Shown: one piece after another, positions 20,004 through 29,487 of the stretch | Layout: each line of letters opens with the position of its first letter | Numbering within the stretch: position 1 is the stretch's first letter | Source: Odontesthes bonariensis | Lineage: Eukaryota > Chordata > Actinopteri > Atheriniformes > Atherinopsidae | Reading direction: 5' to 3' | Assembly (NCBI RefSeq): GCF_027942865.1 | Contig: NC_134516.1 | Coordinates: 25,379,322-25,443,321 of the forward strand | Length of the DNA stretch: 64,000 bases | Position numbers and translations under genes: made by a program | Notes under the pieces: model-generated | What the model saw: only the letters and a program-made list of their open reading frames with translations | Told to the model about the DNA's origin: nothing | Databases searched by the model: none

Positions 20004-20221
20004 GCAGATAAAATGAAAGTCCTGTTGAATGCTATGACCGGGATGTCTCGTATGGTGGCCAGCACTGTGGCTACGGTCGTGGAGAGGGTGCTGGAGGGAA
20101 TCGACCAGAGGTTCGCTAGGTTGGAGGCAAGATGGCCGTCGAGAATGGACTGAAGTTACATTCCAGAGAAGTTGAAGAGCGCGCCCCCAAGAGAAGGCGG
20201 ATACAGAATCCGAAATTCGCG
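20004..20221 (+). CDS. Exon with start codon of an unrecognised plus-strand gene
   Basis: The exon is bounded by an acceptor (CTTGCTTACAG) and a donor (GCG/GTAAGAG). An ATG at 20132 in a good context (CAAGATGG) opens 30 codons up to the donor, with a basic APKRRRIQNPKFA segment that resembles a nuclear localisation signal. A second, earlier ATG at 20012 gives a short frame ending at 20152. Reading continues in frame into the exon at 26228 beyond the L1-filled intron. Family unknown. Confidence 0.45.
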
Positions 20222-20308
20222 GTAAGAGTAGGTTATTGACTGTGGCTTTAGGCTAAACTCAACTTAATTGTGTCCATCACGTGAAAACCAGTGTGAGTTT
20301 CTTTATTT

Positions 20309-20325
20309 AAAAAAAATGAATTTCG
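20309..20325. repeat. L1 target-site duplication, left copy
   Basis: AAAAAAAATGAATTTCG, repeated at 26195-26211 after the L1 tail. Confidence 0.85.
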
Positions 20326-20348
20326 GACTTCCGGTGGAGCGAGCATCT

Positions 20349-20358
20349 AAGATGGCCG
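20349..20358 (+). promoter_or_regulatory. YY1-like motif near L1 5' end
   Basis: AAGATGGCCG starts 24 bp inside the element. Human L1 carries a YY1 site near its +13 position that sets the transcription start; a similar role here is inference. Confidence 0.45.
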
Positions 20359-20468
20359 TGTAGGGAATCCGCTACGAAGCCGTTCACCTTACCCCCTCCT
20401 TTATTTAAGGATTGACATATCCTAAACACTGAAAATAAGCGTGCGGAGAATTACAACTTGATATTAAT

Positions 20469-21287
20469 ATGCAACAAGTCCAGAAAACCCTTACACAGTA
20501 CGGTTTGAGAAGTATAACTCGACAGACTCAGGAAGGCACAGAGGAGCACATGGCGGCTACTACAGACCCACTGCAGATGGATACTGCAGCTGAGCTAACG
20601 AACATTAAGGCGCTGCTACAGAACATCGCTTCTAGTATGAGTGGGTTAAAGTCGGGCATGGATGCAGTTCAAACAGCGGTGGAGAAACTGGGAGCTCGGG
20701 TGGCTGAAGCTGAGACTCGAATTTCAGCCCTGGAAGATAAAGACCAAAGCTTGGGTGTCGCGGTGGACACGGCTACCAAAACCATCGCTCAACTTCAGGA
20801 AAAAGTAACTTACTTGGAAGACGCCGGCCGCCGTAATAATGTCCGTATAGTTGGAATATCAGAGGGCGCCGAAGGACGAGACATGCAAAAGTTTGTACAG
20901 ACATTTCTGGAGGAAGCATTGGATATCGAAATGGGTCCGGACTTCGAAATCGAGCGCGCCCATAGAACAGGTCAGCGGGGCAACAGAGACCGACATGTCC
21001 TGGTGCGTTTCCTGAGGTTTGGAGCCAGAGAAGCAGTGCTGCGGGCGGCCCGGGAGAAGAATCGTGTGGAATGGAGAGGCAAGCGGGTATCTTTTTACCA
21101 GGATCTCTCACAGGACATCATCCAGAAGCGCAAAAAGTTTGATGGAGTGAAGAAGCAGCTGCAGGAGAAGGGGCTTCGGTACTCCATGTTATACCCAGCC
21201 GTGCTGAGAGTTGTGGATGAAAATATCCGACACACCTTCGCTTCTCCAGAGGAGGTGAGAAGCTTTATTTCTGGGAGAGCCTCATGA
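20469..21287 (+). CDS. L1 ORF1 protein
   Basis: 272 codons. Residues about 30-120 form a coiled coil (heptad-rich, ending ALEDKDQSLG.. and IAQLQEKVTYLED). An RRM-like domain follows, starting at RRNNVRIVGISEG, then the C-terminal domain with IERAHRTG and HVLVRFLRF and a terminal EEVRSFI. These are the hallmarks of L1 ORF1p, a trimeric RNA-binding chaperone that coats the L1 transcript. Length is within the usual fish range. No stops or frame shifts. Confidence 0.92.
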   Translation: MQQVQKTLTQYGLRSITRQTQEGTEEHMAATTDPLQMDTAAELTNIKALLQNIASSMSGLKSGMDAVQTAVEKLGARVAEAETRISALEDKDQSLGVAVDTATKTIAQLQEKVTYLEDAGRRNNVRIVGISEGAEGRDMQKFVQTFLEEALDIEMGPDFEIERAHRTGQRGNRDRHVLVRFLRFGAREAVLRAAREKNRVEWRGKRVSFYQDLSQDIIQKRKKFDGVKKQLQEKGLRYSMLYPAVLRVVDENIRHTFASPEEVRSFISGRAS

Positions 21288-22068
21288 AGATCCCAACGCG
21301 ACACGGAGGACATTATTGATTACTGGAGATGTCGGATGAGCCGTCTTTAGGCTCCATCTAGGTGAACTATCACGAGAGTCATCCTCTGTTCTCCAGGTAC
21401 ATATTGGGATATAATATCAGATAAGATACAGTTATGTCTATATTGTTCGAGTATGCTTGTGTTCACCATATCTAAGGGTGTAAAGAAGTTAAATCATTGC
21501 AATATTGCTGCATCTGTTACATTTCTCTTTTAAAAAAAAAAAAAAAAAAAAAAAACTGCGTAATAACAGCAGGTATATTATTTTGGAGCAGACCGGACCT
21601 TTTTTTTCCGGATTGGAATATAACTTTAAGACATTAAATTCCTGCTCTTTATATGACTTAGGTTTTGGATTTATGTGGTTGCTTGTACAAAATACAGGCT
21701 TAGTTAAGTTCTGTAGCCTATAAGATAATAGGTGTGTGTATTTGACGCGTGTGGAGGAGGAGGAGGAGGGGGGGGGGTGTGTTTGGCGGGTCAGGACTTC
21801 GAGCTCCACGGACGCACTATTCTGTTGTTTTGGTTTGGGGGGTTATGGAGAACCGTTCTGTTCTTCTCAAGGTTCTCATATGTGTCTGGGTCTGTGTGTC
21901 TTTTTCTTTTCTTTTTTTCTTTTTATGTGTGTGTTTTGTATGTGCACCTATTTAACTCAGGGAGACATAAAATTCAGGCCATTTCTCACATGGTACCACT
22001 TTCACTGGCATTTATCTCAGAAATTGACAGGATGCTTGAGGGTAAAATAGCGGAAGGGTTATATTAAT
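21288..22068 (+). other. L1 inter-ORF region
   Basis: 781 bp without a conserved frame, long for an L1. It includes an A-tract (about 21,533-21,556) and a GGAGGA/G-run near 21,750-21,777. Overlapping open frames in it are low-complexity. Confidence 0.6.
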
Positions 22069-25000
22069 ATGGCAGATATGCTTAAGGTCATATCATGGAA
22101 TATTAAAGGGGCAAATCTTGCTATTAAAAGGAAGAAACTTCTTCTATATCTAAAACAAAAAAAAGTAGACATCTGCTTTTTGCAGGAGACTCATTTAAAT
22201 AATGAGGAATCAACTAAGTTACAAAGGGATTGGGTTGGTAAAATATTTTATAGTGCCTATTCATCAAGCCAACGAGGCGTCTGTATACTAATTCGTAAAA
22301 ATTTAAACATCACTATCCACAAACAACTCTCGGACGGGGAAGGTAGGTGGGTTGCTATCAGTGTAGACCTATGTGGCAGCAGATGCTCTCTTATCAATGT
22401 CTATGCACCAAATATAGACTCTCCAGATTTTTTTGTTGACATTTGCAATGTTGTGAAACAAATGGGGAATACATACGTTATTATTGGGGGAGATTTTAAT
22501 CAGGTAAGGGACCCGACCCTAGATAAGTCAAAGGTTGCCAATACAAGATTAGTACATAAATCCCAAGTAGCTATTGATGTTTTAGAAGAGGAGCTGGGTC
22601 TAGTTGACATTTGGAGGACTCTGCACCCCCAAGATAGGGAATACACCTTCTACTCAAACCCACATTCTTCATATTCACGGATAGACTATTTCCTAATATC
22701 CAAACAATTAGTGAGTACAACTATCACTACCTCAATTGGTAATATTGTATTATCAGACCACGCTCCAGTTGAAGTGGTGTTAGGTTTGGGGTCTTTATCT
22801 GATAACCCTAGAAGCCGTTGGAGACTCAACACCTCTCTACTTCAAAATGAAAAATCCTGTAATTTTATTAGAAAGGAAATTCTTGAGTATTGGGAATTTA
22901 ATGAAGGATCAACTACCAACCCAGGCCTAGAATGGGATGCATTCAAAGCCTGTTTGAGGGGCCGCTTAATTCAACACAGTTCTTATTTGAAAAAACAAAA
23001 TACTATGCGATTACTTGAATTGGAGAAAAAAATTAAAGATCTTGAAAAAATATATGCATCCCAATTAGATCCAGCGGTGTTTACACAGCTAAACAAAATG
23101 AAACTTGAATTAAACTGTATTCTACAGAAGAAGGCAGAGTATGCATTGTTTCAATGTAGACAAAAATACTACGAGCAAGGTGAAGCGGCAGGGAGATTTC
23201 TGGCCCAGAGAGTAAAACAACAGTATAATCGCACTTTAATAACTTCTGTGGAGAATGAAAAAGGGACCTTAATGACAGACAGGGGGGAGATCAATGAAAC
23301 ATTTAGGGTATTTTACCAAAAATTGTATTCATCCCAGGGTACAATTGACCAGGAGGATATAGATAAGTTCTTGTCACAGGCACACCTGCCGACCCTGTCC
23401 GAGGAAAAACAAAAAAAAATAGGGGGAGATGTCACATTAGAAGAGGTTCAGCAAGCTATTAAAAAAATGAGCTCTGGGAAGTCCCCTGGGGATGATGGAC
23501 TACCGACAGATTTTTATAAGGAATTTGTGGACCTAATAGCACCAAGGTTAGTGATAGTATTCAGGGATGCAATTGAAAGGGGCAAAATGCCAGAAAGTAT
23601 GCAATCGGCAGTAATTACTCTGATACATAAAAAAGGTAAGAATGCGCAGCAATGTGGAAGCTATCGCCCGGTGTCTCTAATTAATGTAGATGCAAAGATA
23701 TTGGCCAAGATATTAGCTATAAGGCTAGAGGCGCACCTGCCCAGTCTTATTCATCCAGACCAAGTTGGTTTTATTAGAGGAAGGTCATCTGCAGATAATG
23801 TTAGGAGATTACTTCATTTAATTTGGCAAGTAAGAAATAGCCCTGAAGCTGTGGTCGCTTTCTCTCTCGACGCTGAGAAGGCGTTTGATAGAGTGGAGTG
23901 GGGATATTTGTTTAGGACACTATTTAGGTTCGGATTAGGCTCCTCATTTATAAAATGGATTAGACTTCTATACTGTAACCCCAAGGCCTCAGTGTTAACA
24001 AATGGAAGAATGTCCCCACACTTCCTCCTTCACCGGGGCACAAGGCAGGGTTGTCCGCTGAGCCCCCTAATTTTTGCTTTAGCGTTGGAACCCTTAGCAG
24101 CTGCCATTAGAAATAACACAAATATCAAAGGTATCCAAGCTGGAAAGATGGAACACAAATTACTTTTGTATGCGGATGACATTTTGTTACTGACCACAAA
24201 TCCGGAAACAGCTGTCCCTCAGATTCTGTCTGTGATTGATACCTTCTCTCATATCTCAGGTTACAAAATAAATTGGGGAAAATCAGAAGCAATGCCCCTC
24301 TCTAGACTGTGTCCACCAAGTATTAGACAGAATTGGCAGTTTAAATGGCTTCCTTCAGGTCTAATGTATTTAGGGATAAAGCTTACACCAGGTTTAAAAG
24401 ATATAGTAACAGAAAACATTCTCCCCCTGCTTTTGAAAATCGAGAGCACCCTACAAAACTGGGCTAAATTAGGGTTATCTCTGCTGGGAAAAATAAACAT
24501 TCTTAAAATGATGGTTGTTCCACAGATTAACTATATCATACACCTACTACCCATGAGCTTCCCTCCTGCACTACTTAAAAAATTCAATACAGCAGTAGAT
24601 GCTTTTTTATGGGGAGGTAAAAGACCTCGTTTAAATCGAATTAAAATGTGTGCTGCAAAGGAGGACGGAGGTCTTAACCTGCCAAGAGTGGACTGGTACC
24701 ACTATGCCTTTTCTCTTAATCAGATGGCCAAAATATATACTGCAGAGGACCAAGCTCCGGGTTGGGTCTTGATTGAAAAAGAACTTACTGAGCCAATCCC
24801 GTTACAGGCTTTTATTTCACAAACTGAGGGAGAAATTCCATATAGAAACCCACTGTTGTTGTTTGCAAGGGAAACCTGGCAAGCATCACATCGTCTTATT
24901 AGACTAAACCCTTTTTTTACTAGAAGGTCATCCCTTTGGCATAACAAACTATTGAAAGTTGGAAAAAAAACTATCTATTGGAAGTCCTGGATTGAAGCAG

Positions 25001-25839
25001 GGATTAGCTATATTGGGGATGTTTTTGAGGGGGACAATTTTATGTCCTTTACACAAATTGCAACTAAATACAGAATCCCAAAACGAGACTTTTGGAAATA
25101 TCTGCAATTAAGAAGCTGTATAATGTCTGCACAACGAAAACTCCCCTTGTTACCTCAAACTGAGTTACAAAAACTAGTCCAGAGCAACCAGGGGACTAGG
25201 GGTGGGGCATCTAGATATTACAGTTTTATGAGACAATCCCACCCACCAAAACTTGAGGGTCTCAAGAGAGCATGGGATGAGGATCTACGGGGTGAGATAA
25301 CTATGGAGAAGTGGAAGGAAATAACCGGATCCTGGTATAAGACATCTAGAGAAATACAGACCCGCTTAATTACATATAAAATCATACATAGGCTTTATTG
25401 GACTCCTTGTAAGATGGCGAGACTAAAGCTCTGTGAATCTGACTTGTGCTGGAGATGTGAGAGGAGTAAGGGAACACTTTTACACATGTTGTATGAGTGT
25501 GAAATGACACAAAACCTTTGGGAAAATGCAATATTTTTCATTAACAAAGTGTTCAAGACAAATTTATCTCAGAGCCCTGCCCTATGTATTTTGGGCATAA
25601 TAACAGAGGGAATAGACTTATCATTCCAGCAGACTTTATGGTGTAGATTGGCCCTTACTACAGGGTGCAAGGTTGTTTTAAGACACTGGAAAACCAAAAA
25701 TTTCATACCATTTAAAGAGTGGTTAGGAGAAATGAACAAAATAGCGAGCTACGAGCAACTGATTTTCAGGCTGAACAATAAGGAGGAGATATTCATGAAA
25801 CTATGGGGTCCCTTCATAAGGGTGGTGCGAGATGGTTGA
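22069..25839 (+). CDS. L1 ORF2 protein: endonuclease and reverse transcriptase
   Basis: 1,256 codons. The N-terminal APE endonuclease shows CFLQETH (about residue 36), GGDFNQ (about 141) and SDHAPVEV (about 228). The reverse transcriptase has SPGDDGLPTDFY, YRPVSLINVDAKILAKILA, SLDAEKAFDRVEW, RQGCPLSPLIFALALEPLA and the catalytic YADD at residues 701-704. A Cys-rich segment CWRCERSKGTLLHMLYECE begins near residue 1127. The protein nicks the target DNA and primes reverse transcription of its own RNA. It is complete, and all key residues seen are intact. Confidence 0.95.
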   Translation: MADMLKVISWNIKGANLAIKRKKLLLYLKQKKVDICFLQETHLNNEESTKLQRDWVGKIFYSAYSSSQRGVCILIRKNLNITIHKQLSDGEGRWVAISVDLCGSRCSLINVYAPNIDSPDFFVDICNVVKQMGNTYVIIGGDFNQVRDPTLDKSKVANTRLVHKSQVAIDVLEEELGLVDIWRTLHPQDREYTFYSNPHSSYSRIDYFLISKQLVSTTITTSIGNIVLSDHAPVEVVLGLGSLSDNPRSRWRLNTSLLQNEKSCNFIRKEILEYWEFNEGSTTNPGLEWDAFKACLRGRLIQHSSYLKKQNTMRLLELEKKIKDLEKIYASQLDPAVFTQLNKMKLELNCILQKKAEYALFQCRQKYYEQGEAAGRFLAQRVKQQYNRTLITSVENEKGTLMTDRGEINETFRVFYQKLYSSQGTIDQEDIDKFLSQAHLPTLSEEKQKKIGGDVTLEEVQQAIKKMSSGKSPGDDGLPTDFYKEFVDLIAPRLVIVFRDAIERGKMPESMQSAVITLIHKKGKNAQQCGSYRPVSLINVDAKILAKILAIRLEAHLPSLIHPDQVGFIRGRSSADNVRRLLHLIWQVRNSPEAVVAFSLDAEKAFDRVEWGYLFRTLFRFGLGSSFIKWIRLLYCNPKASVLTNGRMSPHFLLHRGTRQGCPLSPLIFALALEPLAAAIRNNTNIKGIQAGKMEHKLLLYADDILLLTTNPETAVPQILSVIDTFSHISGYKINWGKSEAMPLSRLCPPSIRQNWQFKWLPSGLMYLGIKLTPGLKDIVTENILPLLLKIESTLQNWAKLGLSLLGKINILKMMVVPQINYIIHLLPMSFPPALLKKFNTAVDAFLWGGKRPRLNRIKMCAAKEDGGLNLPRVDWYHYAFSLNQMAKIYTAEDQAPGWVLIEKELTEPIPLQAFISQTEGEIPYRNPLLLFARETWQASHRLIRLNPFFTRRSSLWHNKLLKVGKKTIYWKSWIEAGISYIGDVFEGDNFMSFTQIATKYRIPKRDFWKYLQLRSCIMSAQRKLPLLPQTELQKLVQSNQGTRGGASRYYSFMRQSHPPKLEGLKRAWDEDLRGEITMEKWKEITGSWYKTSREIQTRLITYKIIHRLYWTPCKMARLKLCESDLCWRCERSKGTLLHMLYECEMTQNLWENAIFFINKVFKTNLSQSPALCILGIITEGIDLSFQQTLWCRLALTTGCKVVLRHWKTKNFIPFKEWLGEMNKIASYEQLIFRLNNKEEIFMKLWGPFIRVVRDG

Positions 25840-26194
25840 TTGGTGGGGAAATGTTGATGAATCTTTATGTGGATGGCGAGATGTGTCCTAACTGTGACAA
25901 AAGTCTAATTTGTTGTTGGACGTGAGTGACGAAGCCAGGTGAGATGCTGGAGATGTTAACCCTGTGTATGTAGATGTATGTAATTATTTTTATGTTTGGA
26001 TTAGTTTAGTTTATGTAAGCATTTTTTAGCGAGTAATGTTTTGTGTGTGGGTTTTTCTTTTTCTGTTTTTTTTTTTTTTCTTTTTTCCTGTTTTTTCTTT
26101 TTTTTTCTCATGCTATGTTGTTCTATTCTTGTCATTGTTCATATGTTGTTCCTTTTGTCGTACTGTTGAAAAGCAATAAAAAAGTGAATTACAA

Positions 26195-26211
26195 AAAAAA
26201 AATGAATTTCG
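26195..26211. repeat. L1 target-site duplication, right copy
   Basis: Matches 20309-20325; the preceding A-run makes the exact left border uncertain by a few bases. Confidence 0.85.
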
Positions 26212-26227
26212 TGTTTTCAATTTATAG

Positions 26228-26280
26228 GAAGCGGTTCGCCGCCTGCATAACTCACCGTGGCATTATAATCCAGGTCAAGG
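26228..26280 (+). CDS. Internal exon of plus-strand gene
   Basis: Acceptor TTCAATTTATAG and donor GG/GTAAGA bound a 53-nt exon that reads EAVRRLHNSPWHYNPGQ in frame with the previous exon. The composition suggests a short globular or linker segment; no family is recognised. Confidence 0.45.
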
Positions 26281-26379
26281 GTAAGAATAAGTGAATGTTC
26301 TCCCAATATCTAGTTGAGTTGGACCCGATGTTACGTTAATGCAGTTTTTTTATTAACCATAGGCCTGTTGTTTTTACAG

Positions 26380-26477
26380 GCTACTGTCACCTCACAATAT
26401 GGATGTAACGAGTCGCTTGAAGGAGGCGGTGGCAAACAGTCCGAACTTCAGAGAGGCAGACGGGGACACTATCGAGG
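26380..26477 (+). CDS. Internal exon of plus-strand gene
   Basis: 98 nt between a TTGTTTTTACAG acceptor and a G/GTGAGC donor. It stays open in the continuing frame (HNMDVTSRLKEAVANSPNF and following acidic residues). Confidence 0.45.
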
Positions 26478-26567
26478 GTGAGCGGCGCTGACTTTTACCA
26501 CGGCTCTGGCACTGACACTTTTAAGCACTGGTCATTTTATTCATTCCTCTTGTTTGTTTGTTTTTAG

Positions 26568-26656
26568 CTGCGTGACGGACCTGTGTGCTGTGCTACAGGC
26601 GCGTCTTGAAGCCAACCCGAAATACTCACAGTCTCACAACAGAAGAGTGAAAGAGA
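26568..26656 (+). CDS. Internal exon of plus-strand gene, frame uncertain
   Basis: 89 nt between a TTTGTTTTTAG acceptor and an A/GTAAGA donor. One frame is open throughout (CVTDLCAVLQARLEANPKY and following basic residues). It is not the frame predicted from the preceding exon. Either the splice site differs, or an indel has occurred, or the gene is decaying. Confidence 0.38.
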
Positions 26657-26750
26657 GTAAGAACATATATGCTGTCAATATGACTTTCGTTACTTTATAG
26701 ACAAGTTGTCAATATGCTGTGCATGGATTATTTATTGGTTATTCCAACAG

Positions 26751-26976
26751 CTCCCAGAAGCCAGCCTCTGATCCAGGATGAGGACGTCTGACAACTCCCG
26801 CAGACCCTGCAGGGACCGGAGGAATGCGAAGAATGCGGATTCCAAACGGCGGCGTTTAGGCTTATTGTGTATATTGTAGGCTACAGCAGTGTATGTATAT
26901 AGTTTTCAATTCTTTATTATCGACATGGTTCTTATTACAATGTAAGCTATGTACATTGTGTGGTGTGGCAATAAAA
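26751..26976 (+). other. Last exon and poly(A) signal of plus-strand gene
   Basis: After a TTATTCCAACAG acceptor the frame reads TPRSQPLIQDEDV and stops near 26,791. An AATAAA at 26970-26975 followed by an A-run closes the unit. The short acidic terminus and nearby polyadenylation signal support a genuine Pol II transcript. Confidence 0.4.
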
Positions 26977-26989
26977 GCGCTTTAAAAAA

Positions 26990-27270
26990 AAAAAGTTTCC
27001 TTTTTCATTCTCAATAGATTCACGTCATTCATGCCTGCATTAGCCTAGTCATAGTGCAGCTTATAAGAATGACGTGAATATATGAAGTACACAAACATCC
27101 CAGGAATATTAGTAATCATAATCACAATTATTAATCATAATTGCTGAGTGATATGCCCATATAAAGTATGCATATATTAACCTTATTGGCCAATGGGCGG
27201 ACAGCTTTACAGGAGCTTTTTTATGTAATCACGTGCCTTTTTTGTCCAATACCAGCAAGGCCAGTGAGAG
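26990..27270. other. Intergenic AT-rich stretch
   Basis: No gene seen. It contains short TAAT/ATTATTAAT repeats (27,105-27,145). Confidence 0.35.
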
Positions 27271-27279
27271 GTCCAGGCA

Positions 27280-27330
27280 CTCTCACAGCGGGGTGCTAAT
27301 CGCTGGGCCATTAGCACCCCGCTGTGAGAG
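27280..27330. repeat. Perfect 21-bp inverted repeat with 9-bp loop
   Basis: Arms 27280-27300 and 27310-27330 are exact reverse complements (CTCTCACAGCGGGGTGCTAA and partner). GC content is high for its surroundings. It could form a cruciform or, if transcribed, a stable hairpin. Confidence 0.85.
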
Positions 27331-27482
27331 CCCGCCGTGAGTCGGGTTCGTTTCCGACGATTTTGTCGCTCAACAAACTTAAAGTTTGTCTGCCTGCAAG
27401 CGCCCAGGTGCGTCCGAAAATTAGGCAAATTCGCGGAAGTTCACTGCCGTCCACAGTGACACAAATCCCTCTTTTCGTGCAG

Positions 27483-27550
27483 TGCCCGACCCTGCTTGGC
27501 TTCCGAGATCAGACGAGATCGGGCGTGTTCAGGGCGGTGTGGCCGTAAGC
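27483..27550 (-). pseudogene. 5S rRNA copy R8, 5' part only
   Basis: The first 68 nt of a near-canonical minus-strand 5S gene with its normal upstream spacer. The 3' half, including box C, is replaced by the unrelated insert to its left. Confidence 0.8.
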
Positions 27551-27901
27551 CGCAGTCCCTGTGACAAATATATGTTATATAGGTGCTGGAACCATACGTT
27601 TCCCCTATTTTTACCAGAGAGCTGGCTTTAGAGGCTGCTGTTGAGCCTGCACGTTGACTTCCCTGATGTGATTGTTCTCTGCAGCTAAAAATGGGACTCT
27701 CAGATGACTGTCTGTCAAGCTCCTCTATTCCCTGTGTGTTTTGTGTCCGTTGTCATATAGAGAAACCAGAGAAGCTCAATCCCACGACATGCTCATAAAC
27801 TGCGTCTTCTCTAAACAGTATAGTTCTATTTTACAAGTCGGAATACAATAACAGATTCTGTTTCAGAATCTATAAAAAGCTGGTTTGGGATTCCTTTGCT
27901 G

Positions 27902-27927
27902 GCTTAGGGCCACACCCCCATGATCAC
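27902..27927 (+). pseudogene. 5S rRNA copy F9, first ~26 nt before LINE
   Basis: GCTTAGGGCCACACC and a diverged continuation, with TATAAAA at the usual upstream distance. The gene is cut here by the 5S-targeting LINE. Confidence 0.7.
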
Positions 27928-28149
27928 TTGTGACAGTCGGTGCCCTGCAGCAATTTGATTGAGAGAGAGCGCATGCGTTTGAAAGAGTGAGTGAAAGTGT
28001 TTGGTGAGTGTTTTGACTGACCGTGTGTGAGTTAGATTTGTTTGTATAGTTGTGTGTTTTGTTTTATTCCCCCAGCAGCTTCGCTGTTCGGGGGAACGTC
28101 CTCGTTTCGTGTGTTTTTGTAACCGGACGGATAACATGGCAAACGAAAA

Positions 28150-29487
28150 ATGGAACGGAAAATGACAACGATACTGAACAATGGAGAATGGCTGACGGAT
28201 GACAGGCGAGGGAATGATGGTGGGAAAGAAAGCGAGATTAGGAGAGTAAATGAAGGTATGAATAAAGGAGAAAATGAAAATGGAGGAGAGAAAGTGAGAA
28301 ATAATGGAGAAGTGAATGCAGCAATTTGGAATGGAGAAAGCAGAAGTGCGAGTTTGAATGAAGAGAATATGAAGAATGACAGAGAAAATGTGAAAGATGG
28401 TGGCTTCAAAAAGGAGCTGACCGTGATTGTGGAGCTAGCAGGGCCAGACAAAGTGACTTTGATGGAGTTGCTGAGAGGCATAAAAGAAAGCTGCGGTATA
28501 GTTCTTGCCTGCAGAATGAAGGCAAAGAGCACATTTGAGATCACCATGCAGGACGGGAAAGGCAAGGCGCGCCTCATGGACGGCTTCTTATTGAAGGGAG
28601 TGCGGATTATGACAAAGGAAGTTCGAAGCAATGAACTGGTTGTATCCTTCCTTAACTTGCCCCCGTACATAACGGACGAGGAAATATGCCAAAAATTAGC
28701 AACTTGGGGGGTGAAGGCAACTTCGCCGATTAAAAGGAGGAAATGGCCAGGAACAGACGTGGCCGACGGCACGCGATTTTGCAAAGTTCAATTCAACGAC
28801 AAAGTGCAATCGCTGCCGTATTCGACCAAATTTGAAACCCTGGAGGGGGGAGAATACTTTCGCGTAATACATGACAGACAAGTTAAAGTATGCCGGCTAT
28901 GCATCCAGCCGGGACATATTCTAAGAGAATGTCCGGAATTCAAGTGCCATAAGTGCGCAAAACAGGGGCATTACGCACGAGAGTGCAATAATGGGACAGA
29001 CAAAGAGCAGCACAACGGAGAACAGGAGGAGCAGAGCGGAGGTGGAGGAGCGAGCCAGGAGATTGTTGGCGGAGAGGAGGAGCAGAACGGAGGTGGAGCA
29101 GTGAGCTTGGGGCTCGTTGGTGGAGAGGAGGTACAGAGCGGAGGTGGAGCAGAGAGCCTGGAGCTGGTTGACGGAGAGGAGGAGCAGAACGGAGGTGGAG
29201 CAATGAGCTTGGAGCTCGCTGGTGGAGAGGAGGAGCAGAGCGGATGTGAAGGAGAGAACCTGGAGCTCGTTGACGGAGAGGTGGAGCAGATGGAGGAGGG
29301 AGGCGAGCGAGACGGAGAGGAGGAGGACCTGACGGTGGTGGAGGAGACACCAACGCAGATGAGAGGGGAGAAGGAGAGAGATGGCCACAACGGCAGCGAG
29401 CAAGGAGAGGACAGAGGAGAGGAGAGGAGAGGAGAGCCATGGTGGAGAGAAGAAGACGGCAGACGAGTGGAGCAAGCAGAGGACTGA
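28150..29487 (+). CDS. LINE ORF1 protein with two CCHC zinc knuckles
   Basis: 445 codons. The first 80 residues are charged and low in complexity. An RRM-like stretch follows (TVIVELAGPDKVTLMELL, VVSFLNLPPYITDEEICQKL). Two knuckles lie near residues 245-280 (CRLCIQPGHILREC and CHKCAKQGHYAREC). The C-terminal third is built of about five acidic repeats of roughly 22 residues of the type GGEEEQNGGGA..LELV. ORF1p of this group binds element RNA. The frame ends in a GAGAGG-rich slippery tract, while another frame stays open from there to 29677, suggesting a one-base slip. Confidence 0.85.
   Translation: MERKMTTILNNGEWLTDDRRGNDGGKESEIRRVNEGMNKGENENGGEKVRNNGEVNAAIWNGESRSASLNEENMKNDRENVKDGGFKKELTVIVELAGPDKVTLMELLRGIKESCGIVLACRMKAKSTFEITMQDGKGKARLMDGFLLKGVRIMTKEVRSNELVVSFLNLPPYITDEEICQKLATWGVKATSPIKRRKWPGTDVADGTRFCKVQFNDKVQSLPYSTKFETLEGGEYFRVIHDRQVKVCRLCIQPGHILRECPEFKCHKCAKQGHYARECNNGTDKEQHNGEQEEQSGGGGASQEIVGGEEEQNGGGAVSLGLVGGEEVQSGGGAESLELVDGEEEQNGGGAMSLELAGGEEEQSGCEGENLELVDGEVEQMEEGGERDGEEEDLTVVEETPTQMRGEKERDGHNGSEQGEDRGEERRGEPWWREEDGRRVEQAED

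Larger units (their letters stand above)
20326..26194 (+). mobile_element. Full-length L1 retrotransposon with two open ORFs
   Basis: The element spans about 5.87 kb and is flanked by a 17-bp direct duplication. It has a short 5' UTR (about 143 bp), ORF1 (20469-21287), a 781-bp inter-ORF region with an A-tract and a G-rich run, ORF2 (22069-25839) and a 3' end rich in T-tracts with an AATAAA-like CAATAAAAAAG signal before the terminal A-run. Both frames are uninterrupted and the duplication is essentially perfect. This indicates a recent insertion and possibly an active source copy. It sits in the intron between exons at 20004-20221 and 26228-26280. Confidence 0.93.

Noticed and set aside
15672-27482. 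Single large transposon spanning both inserts
   Set aside because: A normal 5S spacer and a complete minus-strand 5S gene lie between the two blocks (18190-18790), so they are more simply two insertions.
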